In this document: positions 1 to 7,417 of the stretch, piece after piece
Numbering within the stretch: the first letter of the stretch is position 1
Layout: every line of letters starts with the position of its first letter
NCBI GenBank assembly: GCA_023227685.1
Contig: JALNVG010000074.1
Span: forward strand, 1 to 10,843
Direction of reading: 5' to 3'
Source: Bacteroidaceae bacterium
GTDB lineage: Bacteria; Bacteroidota; Bacteroidia; Bacteroidales; Bacteroidaceae
DNA length: 10,843 bases
The notes under the pieces: generated by a model
The model's database searches: none
Told to the model about the DNA's origin: nothing
The model's input: the letters and a program-made list of their open reading frames with translations, nothing else
Translations under genes and position numbers: made by a program

Positions 1-1110
1 AAGGATATCGCAAACAGTAGGTAAGAAATCCCAAAATGTGGAAATATTCTTTGTTTTACGGGCTTGATGAATATATTTGGGCCACGAAATAATAAATGGT
101 ACATGAATACCTCCATCGTAAAGATCACGTTTATAGCCGCGATATAAGCCGTTGCTATTGAAAAATTCCGGATTATTTCCTCCTTCTGTATGAACGCCGT
201 TATCGGAAGAAAAGATAATGATGGTATTTTTGCTGATCCCTAATTTCTTGAGTAATTGAATAATCTGATCTACACTTCGATCTACTTCGGAGACCATGGC
301 GGCATATGCGGCTCTTGGCTTGGGCTGTGAACGATACTGATAAGGGTCTTTCTTATAATCGGGATTGACGAAAGGAACTTCTTCAAATTTATTGGCATAT
401 TTGCCTAAAGATGGAATGTCAAGCGCGGCATGCGGTAATGTGATTGCAAAGTATGCAAAGAAAGGTTGTTTGGCGTGTTGTTTGATAAATTCAAGACCTT
501 TGTCCATAATTAAATAGTGGCTGTAGGTTTTTCCGTCAAGTGTTACACTTTTATCGTTTTCAAACAATCGTTTGGGATAATAGTTATGAGCTGCAGACTG
601 GCTGAGGTATCCGTAAAAATAATCGAAGCCGTGTTTTAACGGGTTACCTTCGGTTCCTGGGCCACCGAGTCCCCATTTGCCTACACATTCTGTTGCGTAG
701 CCATCTTTCTGCAAAATTGTTGCAATGGTTGTCTCAGATGCTGCAAGAGGGTATTCAAAGCGGTCACCGTTGATTATGACATGTTCGTTGCCGCGGATAT
801 ATGCATGTCCGGTATCCTTGCCTGTGAGTAAGCAGCAGCGGGAAGGTGCACTAACGGTTGATCCGCTATAATGATTGATGAATTGCAAGCCGTGTGCGGC
901 CAGTTTATCAATGTTAGGTGTTTTAATCAGTCTCTGTCCGTAGCATCCTAAATCATTGATTCCCATATCGTCAGCAAGGATAAAAACGATGTTCGGCTTT
1001 TTAGTCGTAGTTTCGCAGTTTATAGCTTCAGTTTGTTGAGCTGTAATGCTTGTACAACAAAAACTTAATAAGGTAATCGATGAATAGAATTCTTGATAAA
1101 TATTGTTCAT
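1..1110 (-). CDS. S1-family sulfatase, secreted, C-terminus cut by window edge
   Basis: The first 370 codons of a formylglycine-dependent (type I, S1 family) sulfatase are visible; family members usually have about 480-550 residues, so roughly the last quarter is missing. Seen: N-terminal metal-site motif NIVFILADDMG (residues 40-50, D47/D48), the catalytic signature SAPSRCCLLTG (87-97) with Ser87 as the residue to be oxidised to formylglycine, VGKWGLG (143-149, Lys145), LPHAAL (225-230, His227), SSDNG (301-305, second metal pair D303/N304) and GGIHVP (333-338). A serine-type signature implies activation by an anaerobic radical-SAM maturase (anSME), as is usual in Bacteroides. The start at 1110 is the only ATG/GTG/TTG after the in-frame stop at 1141-1143. 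Residues 11-24 form a hydrophobic segment ending in SITA before QQ, so export to the periplasm is likely, although the N-terminus lacks basic residues. It lies downstream of susD on the same strand but beyond a terminator. The sulfated sugar cannot be told from sequence. Confidence 0.93.
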   Translation of the reverse strand, partial: MNNIYQEFYSSITLLSFCCTSITAQQTEAINCETTTKKPNIVFILADDMGINDLGCYGQRLIKTPNIDKLAAHGLQFINHYSGSTVSAPSRCCLLTGKDTGHAYIRGNEHVIINGDRFEYPLAASETTIATILQKDGYATECVGKWGLGGPGTEGNPLKHGFDYFYGYLSQSAAHNYYPKRLFENDKSVTLDGKTYSHYLIMDKGLEFIKQHAKQPFFAYFAITLPHAALDIPSLGKYANKFEEVPFVNPDYKKDPYQYRSQPKPRAAYAAMVSEVDRSVDQIIQLLKKLGISKNTIIIFSSDNGVHTEGGNNPEFFNSNGLYRGYKRDLYDGGIHVPFIISWPKYIHQARKTKNISTFWDFLPTVCDIL

Positions 1111-1177
1111 TTTTGTAGTATTATGTAATCTATGATGAAATTAAAAAAAATAGATTAAAAAATGAAAATTGCAATAT

Positions 1178-1224
1178 AAAAAAACAGAAGAAGGCCAACT
1201 GTATCTTCTGCAGTGGCCCTCTTC
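1178..1224 (-). terminator. Rho-independent terminator after susD
   Basis: Arms 1187-1197 (plus strand GAAGAAGGCCA) and 1214-1224 (TGGCCCTCTTC) pair over 11 bp. The single non-Watson-Crick position (1192/1219) becomes a G-U pair only in minus-strand RNA. The CTG/CAG bases 1199-1201 and 1211-1213 can extend the stem. In minus-strand RNA the stem is followed within a few bases by seven U residues (A run at 1178-1184). The G-U polarity and U tract both point to termination of the leftward susCD transcript, 23 bases after the susD stop codon. It separates susD from the sulfatase. Confidence 0.85.
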
Positions 1225-1246
1225 ATTAAAGGATTATTTTATGAAT

Positions 1247-3559
1247 TTAATATCCATGATTTTGATAAGTTTCTTTAGCTGCATCATCCAATAGTTTTCC
1301 CTTTTCATCAGTCAACATATCTATAAATGATTGAGGTAATGGTTTGAAGGTCATATAGTTTTGGAAACCTCCCTTAGCCTCACCGGTTTGACCATTTGTG
1401 CCACTAGTATTGTCTGAAGAGTCCCAAGAACCAGCAGTATAATCCGTATTGGAAGAATTTGCCCCCATTTGATTATGCCATTGTATTCGTTCGGCTTGTA
1501 TTCCTGCATGGTGGACTTCTTCGTAATAAATTTCCTCCTCATTGAATTCACGGGCGTATTCATTAGCTATAAATTCAATGAATCGTTTGCTGTCGGAGTT
1601 AGCAGCTGGAGCATAATTCTCAGCAGTTGATTTATCAGATGTTCCATTCCAATAAGTCGCATCTACTTTAATTTTGCTATAACAATCTTCGTCTACCGTA
1701 TAAGGATATTTTTTTTCTGCATTATCTAATTTTTCACTACCCGGATACAAACGTGCTAGGACTTCATCACGTGTTTCGCCGCTTTTGTAAGCTGCACGTT
1801 TACGTAAAACATTAATATCAGCAATAGCATCTGTGTAATCATTTTTACGTCCGTATGCTTCAGCGCGAATCAAATAAGCCTCTGCTACACGCATGATTGG
1901 TACATCGCGGCCTCCATAAATTGAGTTCTTTCCACTTCGATTAGGATCGTCATATTTGCTACAGCAAGGAACGCCTGTATTAGAGCTGCTCTCTAAGGCG
2001 TAATAATTAGCTGCATTTGCAAATGTATAGGTGTTAGTTGAAGCTACGATTTGCGGACGATAATAGTATTTGCTACCATCTTTCATCCAACGAGCGTAAA
2101 GAACAAATGGTTGAGCATCTGCTTCTTCAACAGGAATAGCAGTCTTTTTTGTGTTTTCAAGAAAGGCAAAAGCTAGATCACCTGTTCCCATTTTGTGCTC
2201 ACCTGCAACAGCCTTTCTGCTATCCCATGCTGAATTCGTATAATTAGGTAGAATATTATTGTTGAAGTATTCTGCTTGATTTTCAGTCCATTGATAAGTA
2301 GCATTGCTTGCATTGTTGTAACTATAATAATCACCATTGGCTCCAGGGGTCGAGGGACCTGAAGTGTTTAAAGCTGTTTTATATTCTAGACGAAAAGATT
2401 TTTGATAACGAGAATCGTAAAGCTTATCTGTAAATACATCTAGACCAAAGTCGGAATTATGAAAGTAGAAATTAGGTTTTGTGCCATATTCCCAGCACCA
2501 GTCAGGAATTCCGTATTTTGCATTGACATAATTTCCCACAAACATACATAATACACGTACGCCGTAACGATAGTCATCACCGCTTTCTGAAAATACGGCA
2601 CTCAGAATATCTTCCGAGATCCCTTCGCAAGAAAAATCGCTTACCGGATGGTCAAATATATCGGAATAGTTGTCAGCTAAAGAAACATTATTGATAACCA
2701 TACTTGAGTAATAGATGCAAGAGTCAAGATCTGTAGATATGCTGCCTTTATACAGCATGCCGAGATAAGATTGGTTATTCGTATTATCAATAGAACCATC
2801 CGTGTTACGACCGTAAGCTGTTGTTCCGTAATCTGCACCTTGAGCTCGGTGCAAGTATAATTTGGATAATAGATGTGCAGCTGCGTATTTTGTTATTCTT
2901 CCAAATTCATCTTTAGTATATAATTCCGGTAAATGATTTACAGCGTAGCGTAAATCACTAATTAGAATTTTGTAGAGCTCTTCTGAAGTAGTACGTGCAT
3001 ATACATAATTGTTAGGTAGTGTTGTCTTACTTGTCCCTGTATAGTAGACATCTCCGAAAATAGTATTTAAATTATAATAAGCATAGGCTCTGTTAAAGAG
3101 AACTTCAGATAAACGTTGTGCAGCATAATCTGCATCGGTAGCATACTTACCTTCTGCTGAGCCCGAACGAATAGCTGTGATGGCCTTGTTACAATTATCA
3201 ATAATAGGGTAATAATTGATAAGGAATCCCGATGATGGTTTTGATTGGAATCCCATAAATTCATTGGCTACAGTGCCTATCATACCGTCAGCGGCCCAAA
3301 TAGAGTTGGAGTACTCAGAAAGATCGTTGTCTCCACTTTTAACGCAGCAATCATGGCCTGTTTCAAACATATAAGGGCCTTCACGATATCCCCATTTTAC
3401 ACGCTCTGAGTTATATGTACCGACAATTAGTTGGTCTAATCCTTGTTCTGTATTGAAATAATCTTGAGTGATGGTTGATACCATATCTTCTTTTAAAAAG
3501 TTATCGGAACAAGCGGTAGCTGTTAAAGCTATTAATCCTAAAAATATAATTTTTTTCAT
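1247..3559 (-). CDS. SusD/RagB-family surface glycan-binding lipoprotein
   Basis: This 770-residue SusD-like protein would sit on the outer face of the outer membrane as the lid of its SusC partner and bind the glycan before import. Seen: a short lipoprotein signal peptide (MKKIIFLGLIALTATAC) with lipidated Cys17, followed by SDNFLKED, a typical Bacteroidales surface-lipoprotein start. Next come the N-terminal SusD helix region with FNTEQGLDQLIVGTYN (about 36-51), the TPR-like LFNRAYAYYNLNTIFGDVYY (about 154-173), the hallmark C-terminal helix RVAEAYLIRAEAY (about 556-568) followed by AIADINVLRKRA, and the terminal FKPLPQSFIDML. It is longer than most SusD proteins (roughly 500-650 residues); the extra length seems to lie in the central Ser/Thr/Asn/Tyr-rich part and between about 590 and 660. 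It starts 24 bases after the susC stop, so the two are co-transcribed. The region before the start is A-rich without a clear Shine-Dalgarno. Ligand specificity cannot be read from sequence. Confidence 0.95.
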   Translation of the reverse strand: MKKIIFLGLIALTATACSDNFLKEDMVSTITQDYFNTEQGLDQLIVGTYNSERVKWGYREGPYMFETGHDCCVKSGDNDLSEYSNSIWAADGMIGTVANEFMGFQSKPSSGFLINYYPIIDNCNKAITAIRSGSAEGKYATDADYAAQRLSEVLFNRAYAYYNLNTIFGDVYYTGTSKTTLPNNYVYARTTSEELYKILISDLRYAVNHLPELYTKDEFGRITKYAAAHLLSKLYLHRAQGADYGTTAYGRNTDGSIDNTNNQSYLGMLYKGSISTDLDSCIYYSSMVINNVSLADNYSDIFDHPVSDFSCEGISEDILSAVFSESGDDYRYGVRVLCMFVGNYVNAKYGIPDWCWEYGTKPNFYFHNSDFGLDVFTDKLYDSRYQKSFRLEYKTALNTSGPSTPGANGDYYSYNNASNATYQWTENQAEYFNNNILPNYTNSAWDSRKAVAGEHKMGTGDLAFAFLENTKKTAIPVEEADAQPFVLYARWMKDGSKYYYRPQIVASTNTYTFANAANYYALESSSNTGVPCCSKYDDPNRSGKNSIYGGRDVPIMRVAEAYLIRAEAYGRKNDYTDAIADINVLRKRAAYKSGETRDEVLARLYPGSEKLDNAEKKYPYTVDEDCYSKIKVDATYWNGTSDKSTAENYAPAANSDSKRFIEFIANEYAREFNEEEIYYEEVHHAGIQAERIQWHNQMGANSSNTDYTAGSWDSSDNTSGTNGQTGEAKGGFQNYMTFKPLPQSFIDMLTDEKGKLLDDAAKETYQNHGY

Positions 3560-3583
3560 ATTCTTTGTTTTTATGATGTTTTT

Positions 3584-6500
3584 TTAGAAACCAAGTCTTA
3601 TTCCCAGCACAAGGCTTCTTGTTATACAAGTATTGTTTGTTTGTCCACCAATATGTCTTGCGTCTGTCCAGCCTGTGATATCATCAGGATTAATACCAGC
3701 TTTAACTAATTCACCACCAAATAAGAATGGATTAAGTACCTGTGCATAAATTTGGGCACTAGATGCACTGATTTTGGCTAAGAAACTTTTAGGCACAGTG
3801 TAAGACAAACCGATATTACGAATTAATATCATGTTTCCTTTGCTGTAATTTCGTGCACCATCATAGGTTGATGTGCGCTTGGCTGTTGTCGGTTGTGCAA
3901 ATTTTGCCCCGGTATTTGTTGAACTCCACAAATTACTTTCTTTACGTCGGCCAATAGTTTGTGCCAGACCATAATAATAGTTTCCAAAACGAAAATAAGT
4001 AAAGAAACTGAAATTCCAATTTTTATAGGAAAAAGAGTTATTAAGACCTCCGACCCAATTTGGCGTTTTTTTGTAGATGACTTTATCATCACTATCAAAG
4101 GTACCAAATCCGTTATCCTTATAAGTTATTGTTTTCTCTTCGCCATCAATAGTGACGGTTTTTGTAATAGAATTTGCGGCACCCTCCTCTAATTTAATGA
4201 AATCTTGATCTTTAATTTTATATTGGCCCGGTAAGAATGTTAGATTACTTGCTGCTTTATAAACGGCCATTTTTTCCTTATCTTCATTAGTATTTTGCCA
4301 AATACGGTCATATTTATAATCCCAATATATATTGATTGGACTACCTACGAACCATGGTCCACTTGTATCTTTGCTTGCTCCATTAGCTAAAGCTTTTACT
4401 TTTTCTTTGTCCATAGAAAATGTCCAGTCTGTTTGCCATGTAAAATCTTTTGTTTTTACATTGACCGTTGAGAGGGAAATTTCAAGACCATTGTTTTGTG
4501 TTTTACCTATGTTACTTTGAACTAAGCCATAGCCGGTAATTACTGGAAGTGATTTGTCCATTAACAAATCGTATGTATTAGCTATGTAATAGTCTATACT
4601 ACCATTGATCCTATGGTTCAAGACAGAAAAATCAATACCGAAGTTTGTTGATGCTGTTTTTTCCCAACCTAATGAAGTGTTAGGCATTACATCTGTTTTT
4701 GTACCTGTAGTATTTTTAGAAACATTTCCTGTACCGAACGGTATATTTGCATATGTGGAGGTGCAGGAACCAGCTGTTGAATATGCACCTACTGAAGAGT
4801 TGCCGGTGACACCATAACCAACACGTACTTTTAATTGGTCAATCCATTTGACTTTTTTGATAAATTCTTCTTGTTCCATACGCCAAGCAATGGCAGCTGA
4901 TGGGAAGAAATCCCACTTGTTACCCTCTGCCAAAACAGAGGCTCCATCAAAACGGCCAGTTAATGTCAGCAAATATTTATCCATTAATGAATAATTTATA
5001 CGCCCCATATATGAAGCACGTGACCATGTGGAATATCCTGATGTGGGTGCGTATTTATCACTATTGGATGAGGCTAGATTGTACCATAAAGAAGTAGGGT
5101 AAACGACATTATAGGCACGGCAAGCAAGACTTTCTGTCCGATAGCGTTCAGCTGATTGCATTAATGTAACATTGAATTTGTGGATTTTATTAAATGTTTT
5201 ATTAATGTAAATTAAATTTTCCAATGTCCATGATAGGTTTTCAGATTGTGAATTGTAAGCCGTTTCAGCTTCAGTGGAGTCATAGCCATAGGGATTAGAC
5301 CAATTTTCGCCATAGAAACTACCATATCTTGAATTACGGAATTGTGCACCTAGATTTGTGTGCCATTTTAACCAAGGTAAAAGTTTTACTTCGAAATAGG
5401 AATTGAAATTAATACCATAATAACGATATTCATTTTTAGCAGAATCAATATCTCTTAAAATGTTATGTTCTGCGTCTCCGTCATCAGTAATTAAAACACT
5501 TTCATCAGTCTTATAGGCAGGAGTCCAAGGCATTAAATTCATAGCAAGCCCATAAGAATCTTTAGCAACGGTGTTTGAAAAATTACTGACGATGCCATAA
5601 TCCTTGATGGAATGAGTAGCGGAAATACCCATGCCGGCTTTAAGCCACTTTAAAGGTGTAATCTCGCCTTTAATATCAGCAGAGTAACGTTTGTAATTTT
5701 GGTCCTTCATTGGTACCTGCTGGTTTAAATAACTTAAAGAAAAGTAGATATTTGATTTATCAGTACCTGCAGATAAAGAGATCTGATGATTTTGTGCGAA
5801 AGCTGTGCGAGTAGCTAAGTCTCCCCAATTGGTTGTTGGTAGTTTTGAGGAGTTATATACAGGAACTTCACTTGCGTATCCATTAGCTATTTCTTCACTT
5901 GTGGCTGCACGCAATACGGGATTGCCATTATCATCTATTTTATAAGCCTGGGCAACGATAGCATCCATGTAACTTTGTGTGCCTAACCATGAAGCACGGT
6001 CACGATCAGGATCCGGTGCAGTTCCATAAGAGCCATTGTATGTGCCGCCGGTAATTGCTGCATTTCTTTTATAATCCAGTAGTTCTCCGGAATTCATATA
6101 ATTTGTAACTGAGCATAGTTTACTTAGAGAGAATGAACCATTATAGTTAATGGTTGTTTTTCCGGATTTTCCTTTTTTTGTTGTGATCAGAATGACACCG
6201 TTTGCACCACGAGAACCATAAATAGCCGTAGCCGATGCATCCTTTAATATTTCCATGGATTCAATATTGTTCGGATCCAAATCTGTCATAGAACCGGCAG
6301 TCAATGGAATACCATCTACTACATACAAAGGTGTATTACTGGCGTTGATGGAACGATTACCGCGAATGCGGATATCTCCCAATTCACCAGGGCGGTTGTT
6401 AGATGTAACATCTACTCCGGTAACTTTGCCTTGCATAGCTTGCAAAGCATTTTGCACAGGTCTATCTTCAAGTTCTTTGGTAGTCATACGTGACATGGCA

Positions 6501-6901
6501 CCAGTGATATCTGATTTCTTTTGCGTACCATAACCTACGACAATGACCTCATCTAAGGTCTCTGTATCTTCTGCGAGGATGATTTTCAATACTGTTTTCC
6601 CTAAAACAGATACTTCTTGTGTCTTATAACCGATGTAAGATACTTTAATTTTACCTTTTGAGGGTACATCTTTCAATTCGAATTTACCGTTTAGATCGGT
6701 GATGGTGCCATTCGTCGTACCAGAGACTAATATACTAGCTCCGATAATGGGTTGTGTACTAGCGTCGATTACAGTCCCAGTAAGAGTCTTGCTTTGTGCA
6801 AAGGCACTTAAGGTTATTACCAGAAATAATGCAGTTAATAATTGCCGCTGAATATTTTTCAGGCAGCTAATCAGACTTAAGGTTTTCTTTCTGTCTTTCA
6901 T
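3584..6901 (-). CDS. SusC/RagA-family TonB-dependent outer-membrane glycan transporter
   Basis: A 1105-residue SusC-like TonB-dependent transporter that imports oligosaccharides across the outer membrane together with the SusD protein encoded just downstream. Seen: a long signal peptide with a basic n-region and probable cleavage after AFA (residue 35); a carboxypeptidase-regulatory-like beta-sandwich (about 39-110, with LTGTVIDASTQPIIGASI, TDLNGKFEL and VSYIGYKTQEV); the TonB-box region TLDEVIVVGYGTQKKSDITG (115-134); the plug (about 140-245) with PLYVVDGIPL and the SusC hallmark NNIESMEILKDASATAIYGS followed by RGANGVILITTKKG. The rest is the beta-barrel, ending in the expected terminal phenylalanine (GIRLGF). 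Length is normal for the family. There is no N-terminal STN domain, so direct signalling to an ECF sigma/anti-sigma pair is unlikely; a hybrid two-component or AraC-type regulator encoded elsewhere is more plausible (inference). It is first in the leftward operon, with a good promoter candidate 65 bases upstream. Confidence 0.97.
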   Translation of the reverse strand: MKDRKKTLSLISCLKNIQRQLLTALFLVITLSAFAQSKTLTGTVIDASTQPIIGASILVSGTTNGTITDLNGKFELKDVPSKGKIKVSYIGYKTQEVSVLGKTVLKIILAEDTETLDEVIVVGYGTQKKSDITGAMSRMTTKELEDRPVQNALQAMQGKVTGVDVTSNNRPGELGDIRIRGNRSINASNTPLYVVDGIPLTAGSMTDLDPNNIESMEILKDASATAIYGSRGANGVILITTKKGKSGKTTINYNGSFSLSKLCSVTNYMNSGELLDYKRNAAITGGTYNGSYGTAPDPDRDRASWLGTQSYMDAIVAQAYKIDDNGNPVLRAATSEEIANGYASEVPVYNSSKLPTTNWGDLATRTAFAQNHQISLSAGTDKSNIYFSLSYLNQQVPMKDQNYKRYSADIKGEITPLKWLKAGMGISATHSIKDYGIVSNFSNTVAKDSYGLAMNLMPWTPAYKTDESVLITDDGDAEHNILRDIDSAKNEYRYYGINFNSYFEVKLLPWLKWHTNLGAQFRNSRYGSFYGENWSNPYGYDSTEAETAYNSQSENLSWTLENLIYINKTFNKIHKFNVTLMQSAERYRTESLACRAYNVVYPTSLWYNLASSNSDKYAPTSGYSTWSRASYMGRINYSLMDKYLLTLTGRFDGASVLAEGNKWDFFPSAAIAWRMEQEEFIKKVKWIDQLKVRVGYGVTGNSSVGAYSTAGSCTSTYANIPFGTGNVSKNTTGTKTDVMPNTSLGWEKTASTNFGIDFSVLNHRINGSIDYYIANTYDLLMDKSLPVITGYGLVQSNIGKTQNNGLEISLSTVNVKTKDFTWQTDWTFSMDKEKVKALANGASKDTSGPWFVGSPINIYWDYKYDRIWQNTNEDKEKMAVYKAASNLTFLPGQYKIKDQDFIKLEEGAANSITKTVTIDGEEKTITYKDNGFGTFDSDDKVIYKKTPNWVGGLNNSFSYKNWNFSFFTYFRFGNYYYGLAQTIGRRKESNLWSSTNTGAKFAQPTTAKRTSTYDGARNYSKGNMILIRNIGLSYTVPKSFLAKISASSAQIYAQVLNPFLFGGELVKAGINPDDITGWTDARHIGGQTNNTCITRSLVLGIRLGF

Positions 6902-6929
6902 GCTATTTATGTTAAGTTAAACAATTTCC

Positions 6930-6953
6930 TTAAGAATATACTTTCATTCTTAA
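6930..6953 (-). promoter_or_regulatory. Perfect stem-loop or dyad in the susC leader
   Basis: TTAAGAAT (6930-6937) and ATTCTTAA (6946-6953) are exact inverted repeats of 8 bp around an 8-base loop. If transcription starts near 6960 as predicted, the structure lies within the first 30 or so nucleotides of the susC mRNA, about 29-52 bases before the start codon. It could be a 5' stabilising hairpin, or as DNA a dyad operator immediately downstream of the start site. There is no U tract after it, so it is not a terminator. Confidence 0.5.
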
Positions 6954-6965
6954 TTTTTGTTACTG

Positions 6966-6996
6966 CAAACATACGAAAAGACAATAAATGTTGAAA
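6966..6996 (-). promoter_or_regulatory. Bacteroides-type promoter for susC
   Basis: On the minus strand TATGTTTG (6973-6966) fits the Bacteroides -7 consensus TAnnTTTG exactly, and TTTC (6996-6993) fits three of four bases of the -33 TTTG element. The gap of 19 bases is within the usual 19-21. Transcription would begin near 6960, giving a leader of about 60 nucleotides before the susC ATG. Confidence 0.6.
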
Positions 6997-7057
6997 TGGA
7001 TAATTGTACATTAGCCTGTAAATTTGGACGGAAAGACTTCTTGTGAATGATATTTAA

Positions 7058-7078
7058 GGAATACGTACATTATTCCAT
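7058..7078. repeat. Dyad GGAATA-N7-TATTCC, operator candidate (copy A)
   Basis: GGAATA (7058-7063) and TATTCC (7071-7076) form a perfect 6-bp inverted repeat around CGTACAT. The same segment matches copy B at 7150-7170, with ATACGTACA shared exactly and CATG at the downstream end. A two-arm site of this size and spacing is typical of a dimeric DNA-binding protein. No regulator is assigned. Confidence 0.4.
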
Positions 7079-7149
7079 GTTGTTACTTTATGTTTTTGAA
7101 AGCAGATGATAGAAAATAAGAAAATGTATCTATACGTTTTATTTTTGCA

Positions 7150-7170
7150 GGTATACGTACAATAATACAT
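7150..7170. repeat. Related imperfect dyad around ATACGTACA, operator candidate (copy B)
   Basis: This is the second copy of the element at 7058-7078, 92 bases away in the same orientation. ATACGTACA (7153-7161) is identical in both; over the 20 aligned bases from AATACG to CATG about 16 match. Its own inverted symmetry is weaker (GTAT versus ATAC arms). Copies A and B lie between the two divergent promoters, as expected of sites that serve both. Confidence 0.35.
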
Positions 7171-7323
7171 GGAGTGATGCATAGAAAATGTATACTTTTG
7201 AATATTAAATATTTGAGCCATGGGAAGAAATATACTACAGATATTGATAACACCTTTGTAGCCGCCTTATACACTTCTTTGATTTTAAAAGCGATTTGAA
7301 GAAAAAGTTTTAGAGGTTATAAG

Positions 7324-7338
7324 TTTAAATTATTTAAA
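7324..7338. promoter_or_regulatory. AT-rich palindrome TTTAAAT-T-ATTTAAA upstream of the GH105 promoter
   Basis: The seven-base arms TTTAAAT (7324-7330) and ATTTAAA (7332-7338) are perfect inverted repeats with one central base. The centre lies about 40 bases upstream of the transcription start predicted from the -7 element at 7359-7366, overlapping the -33 region, where activators often bind. AT-rich palindromes arise easily by chance in such DNA, so this is only a candidate. Confidence 0.25.
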
Positions 7339-7366
7339 AGACTGCGACTTTGAATTAGTACTTTTG
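7333..7366 (+). promoter_or_regulatory. Bacteroides-type promoter for the GH105-CE12 operon
   Basis: TACTTTTG (7359-7366) matches the -7 consensus TAnnTTTG exactly. A weak -33 counterpart TTTA lies at 7333-7336, 22 bases upstream, slightly beyond the ideal gap. Transcription would begin near 7372, leaving a leader of about 45 nucleotides. The weak -33 element suggests dependence on an activator (inference). Confidence 0.45.
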
Positions 7367-7417
7367 AAAATTTAGAAGAAATTGATTACTTTTACAATTA
7401 TAAATATATTATAAGCT

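Larger units (their letters stand above)
6902..7417. other. 516-base divergent intergenic regulatory region
   Basis: This AT-rich stretch separates the leftward susC operon from the rightward GH105-CE12 operon. I see no credible gene in it. It holds a promoter candidate for each direction, a perfect stem-loop in the susC leader, a perfect dyad and a related copy built around ATACGTACA, a third GTACATTA near the susC promoter, and an AT-rich palindrome near the GH105 promoter (each listed separately). The middle part (about 7080-7320) also repeats short GAAAATGTAT and TATACG words. The size and density of repeats suit shared control of both operons by a PUL regulator not encoded here. Confidence 0.7.

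Noticed and set aside
7193..7200. Second exact TAnnTTTG match (TACTTTTG) on the plus strand
   Set aside because: No -33 element lies at the right distance, and it would give a leader of over 200 bases. The copy at 7359-7366 is better placed, though this one cannot be excluded as an alternative.
7083..7274. 63-codon minus-strand frame in the divergent intergenic region
   Set aside because: It has no recognisable motif, its composition fits AT-rich noncoding DNA, and it overlaps the promoter and repeat elements of the region.
6902..7417. CRISPR array, insertion sequence or integration site in the repeat-containing intergenic region
   Set aside because: The repeats are few, short and diverged, with no regular spacers, transposase remnant, target duplication or tRNA.
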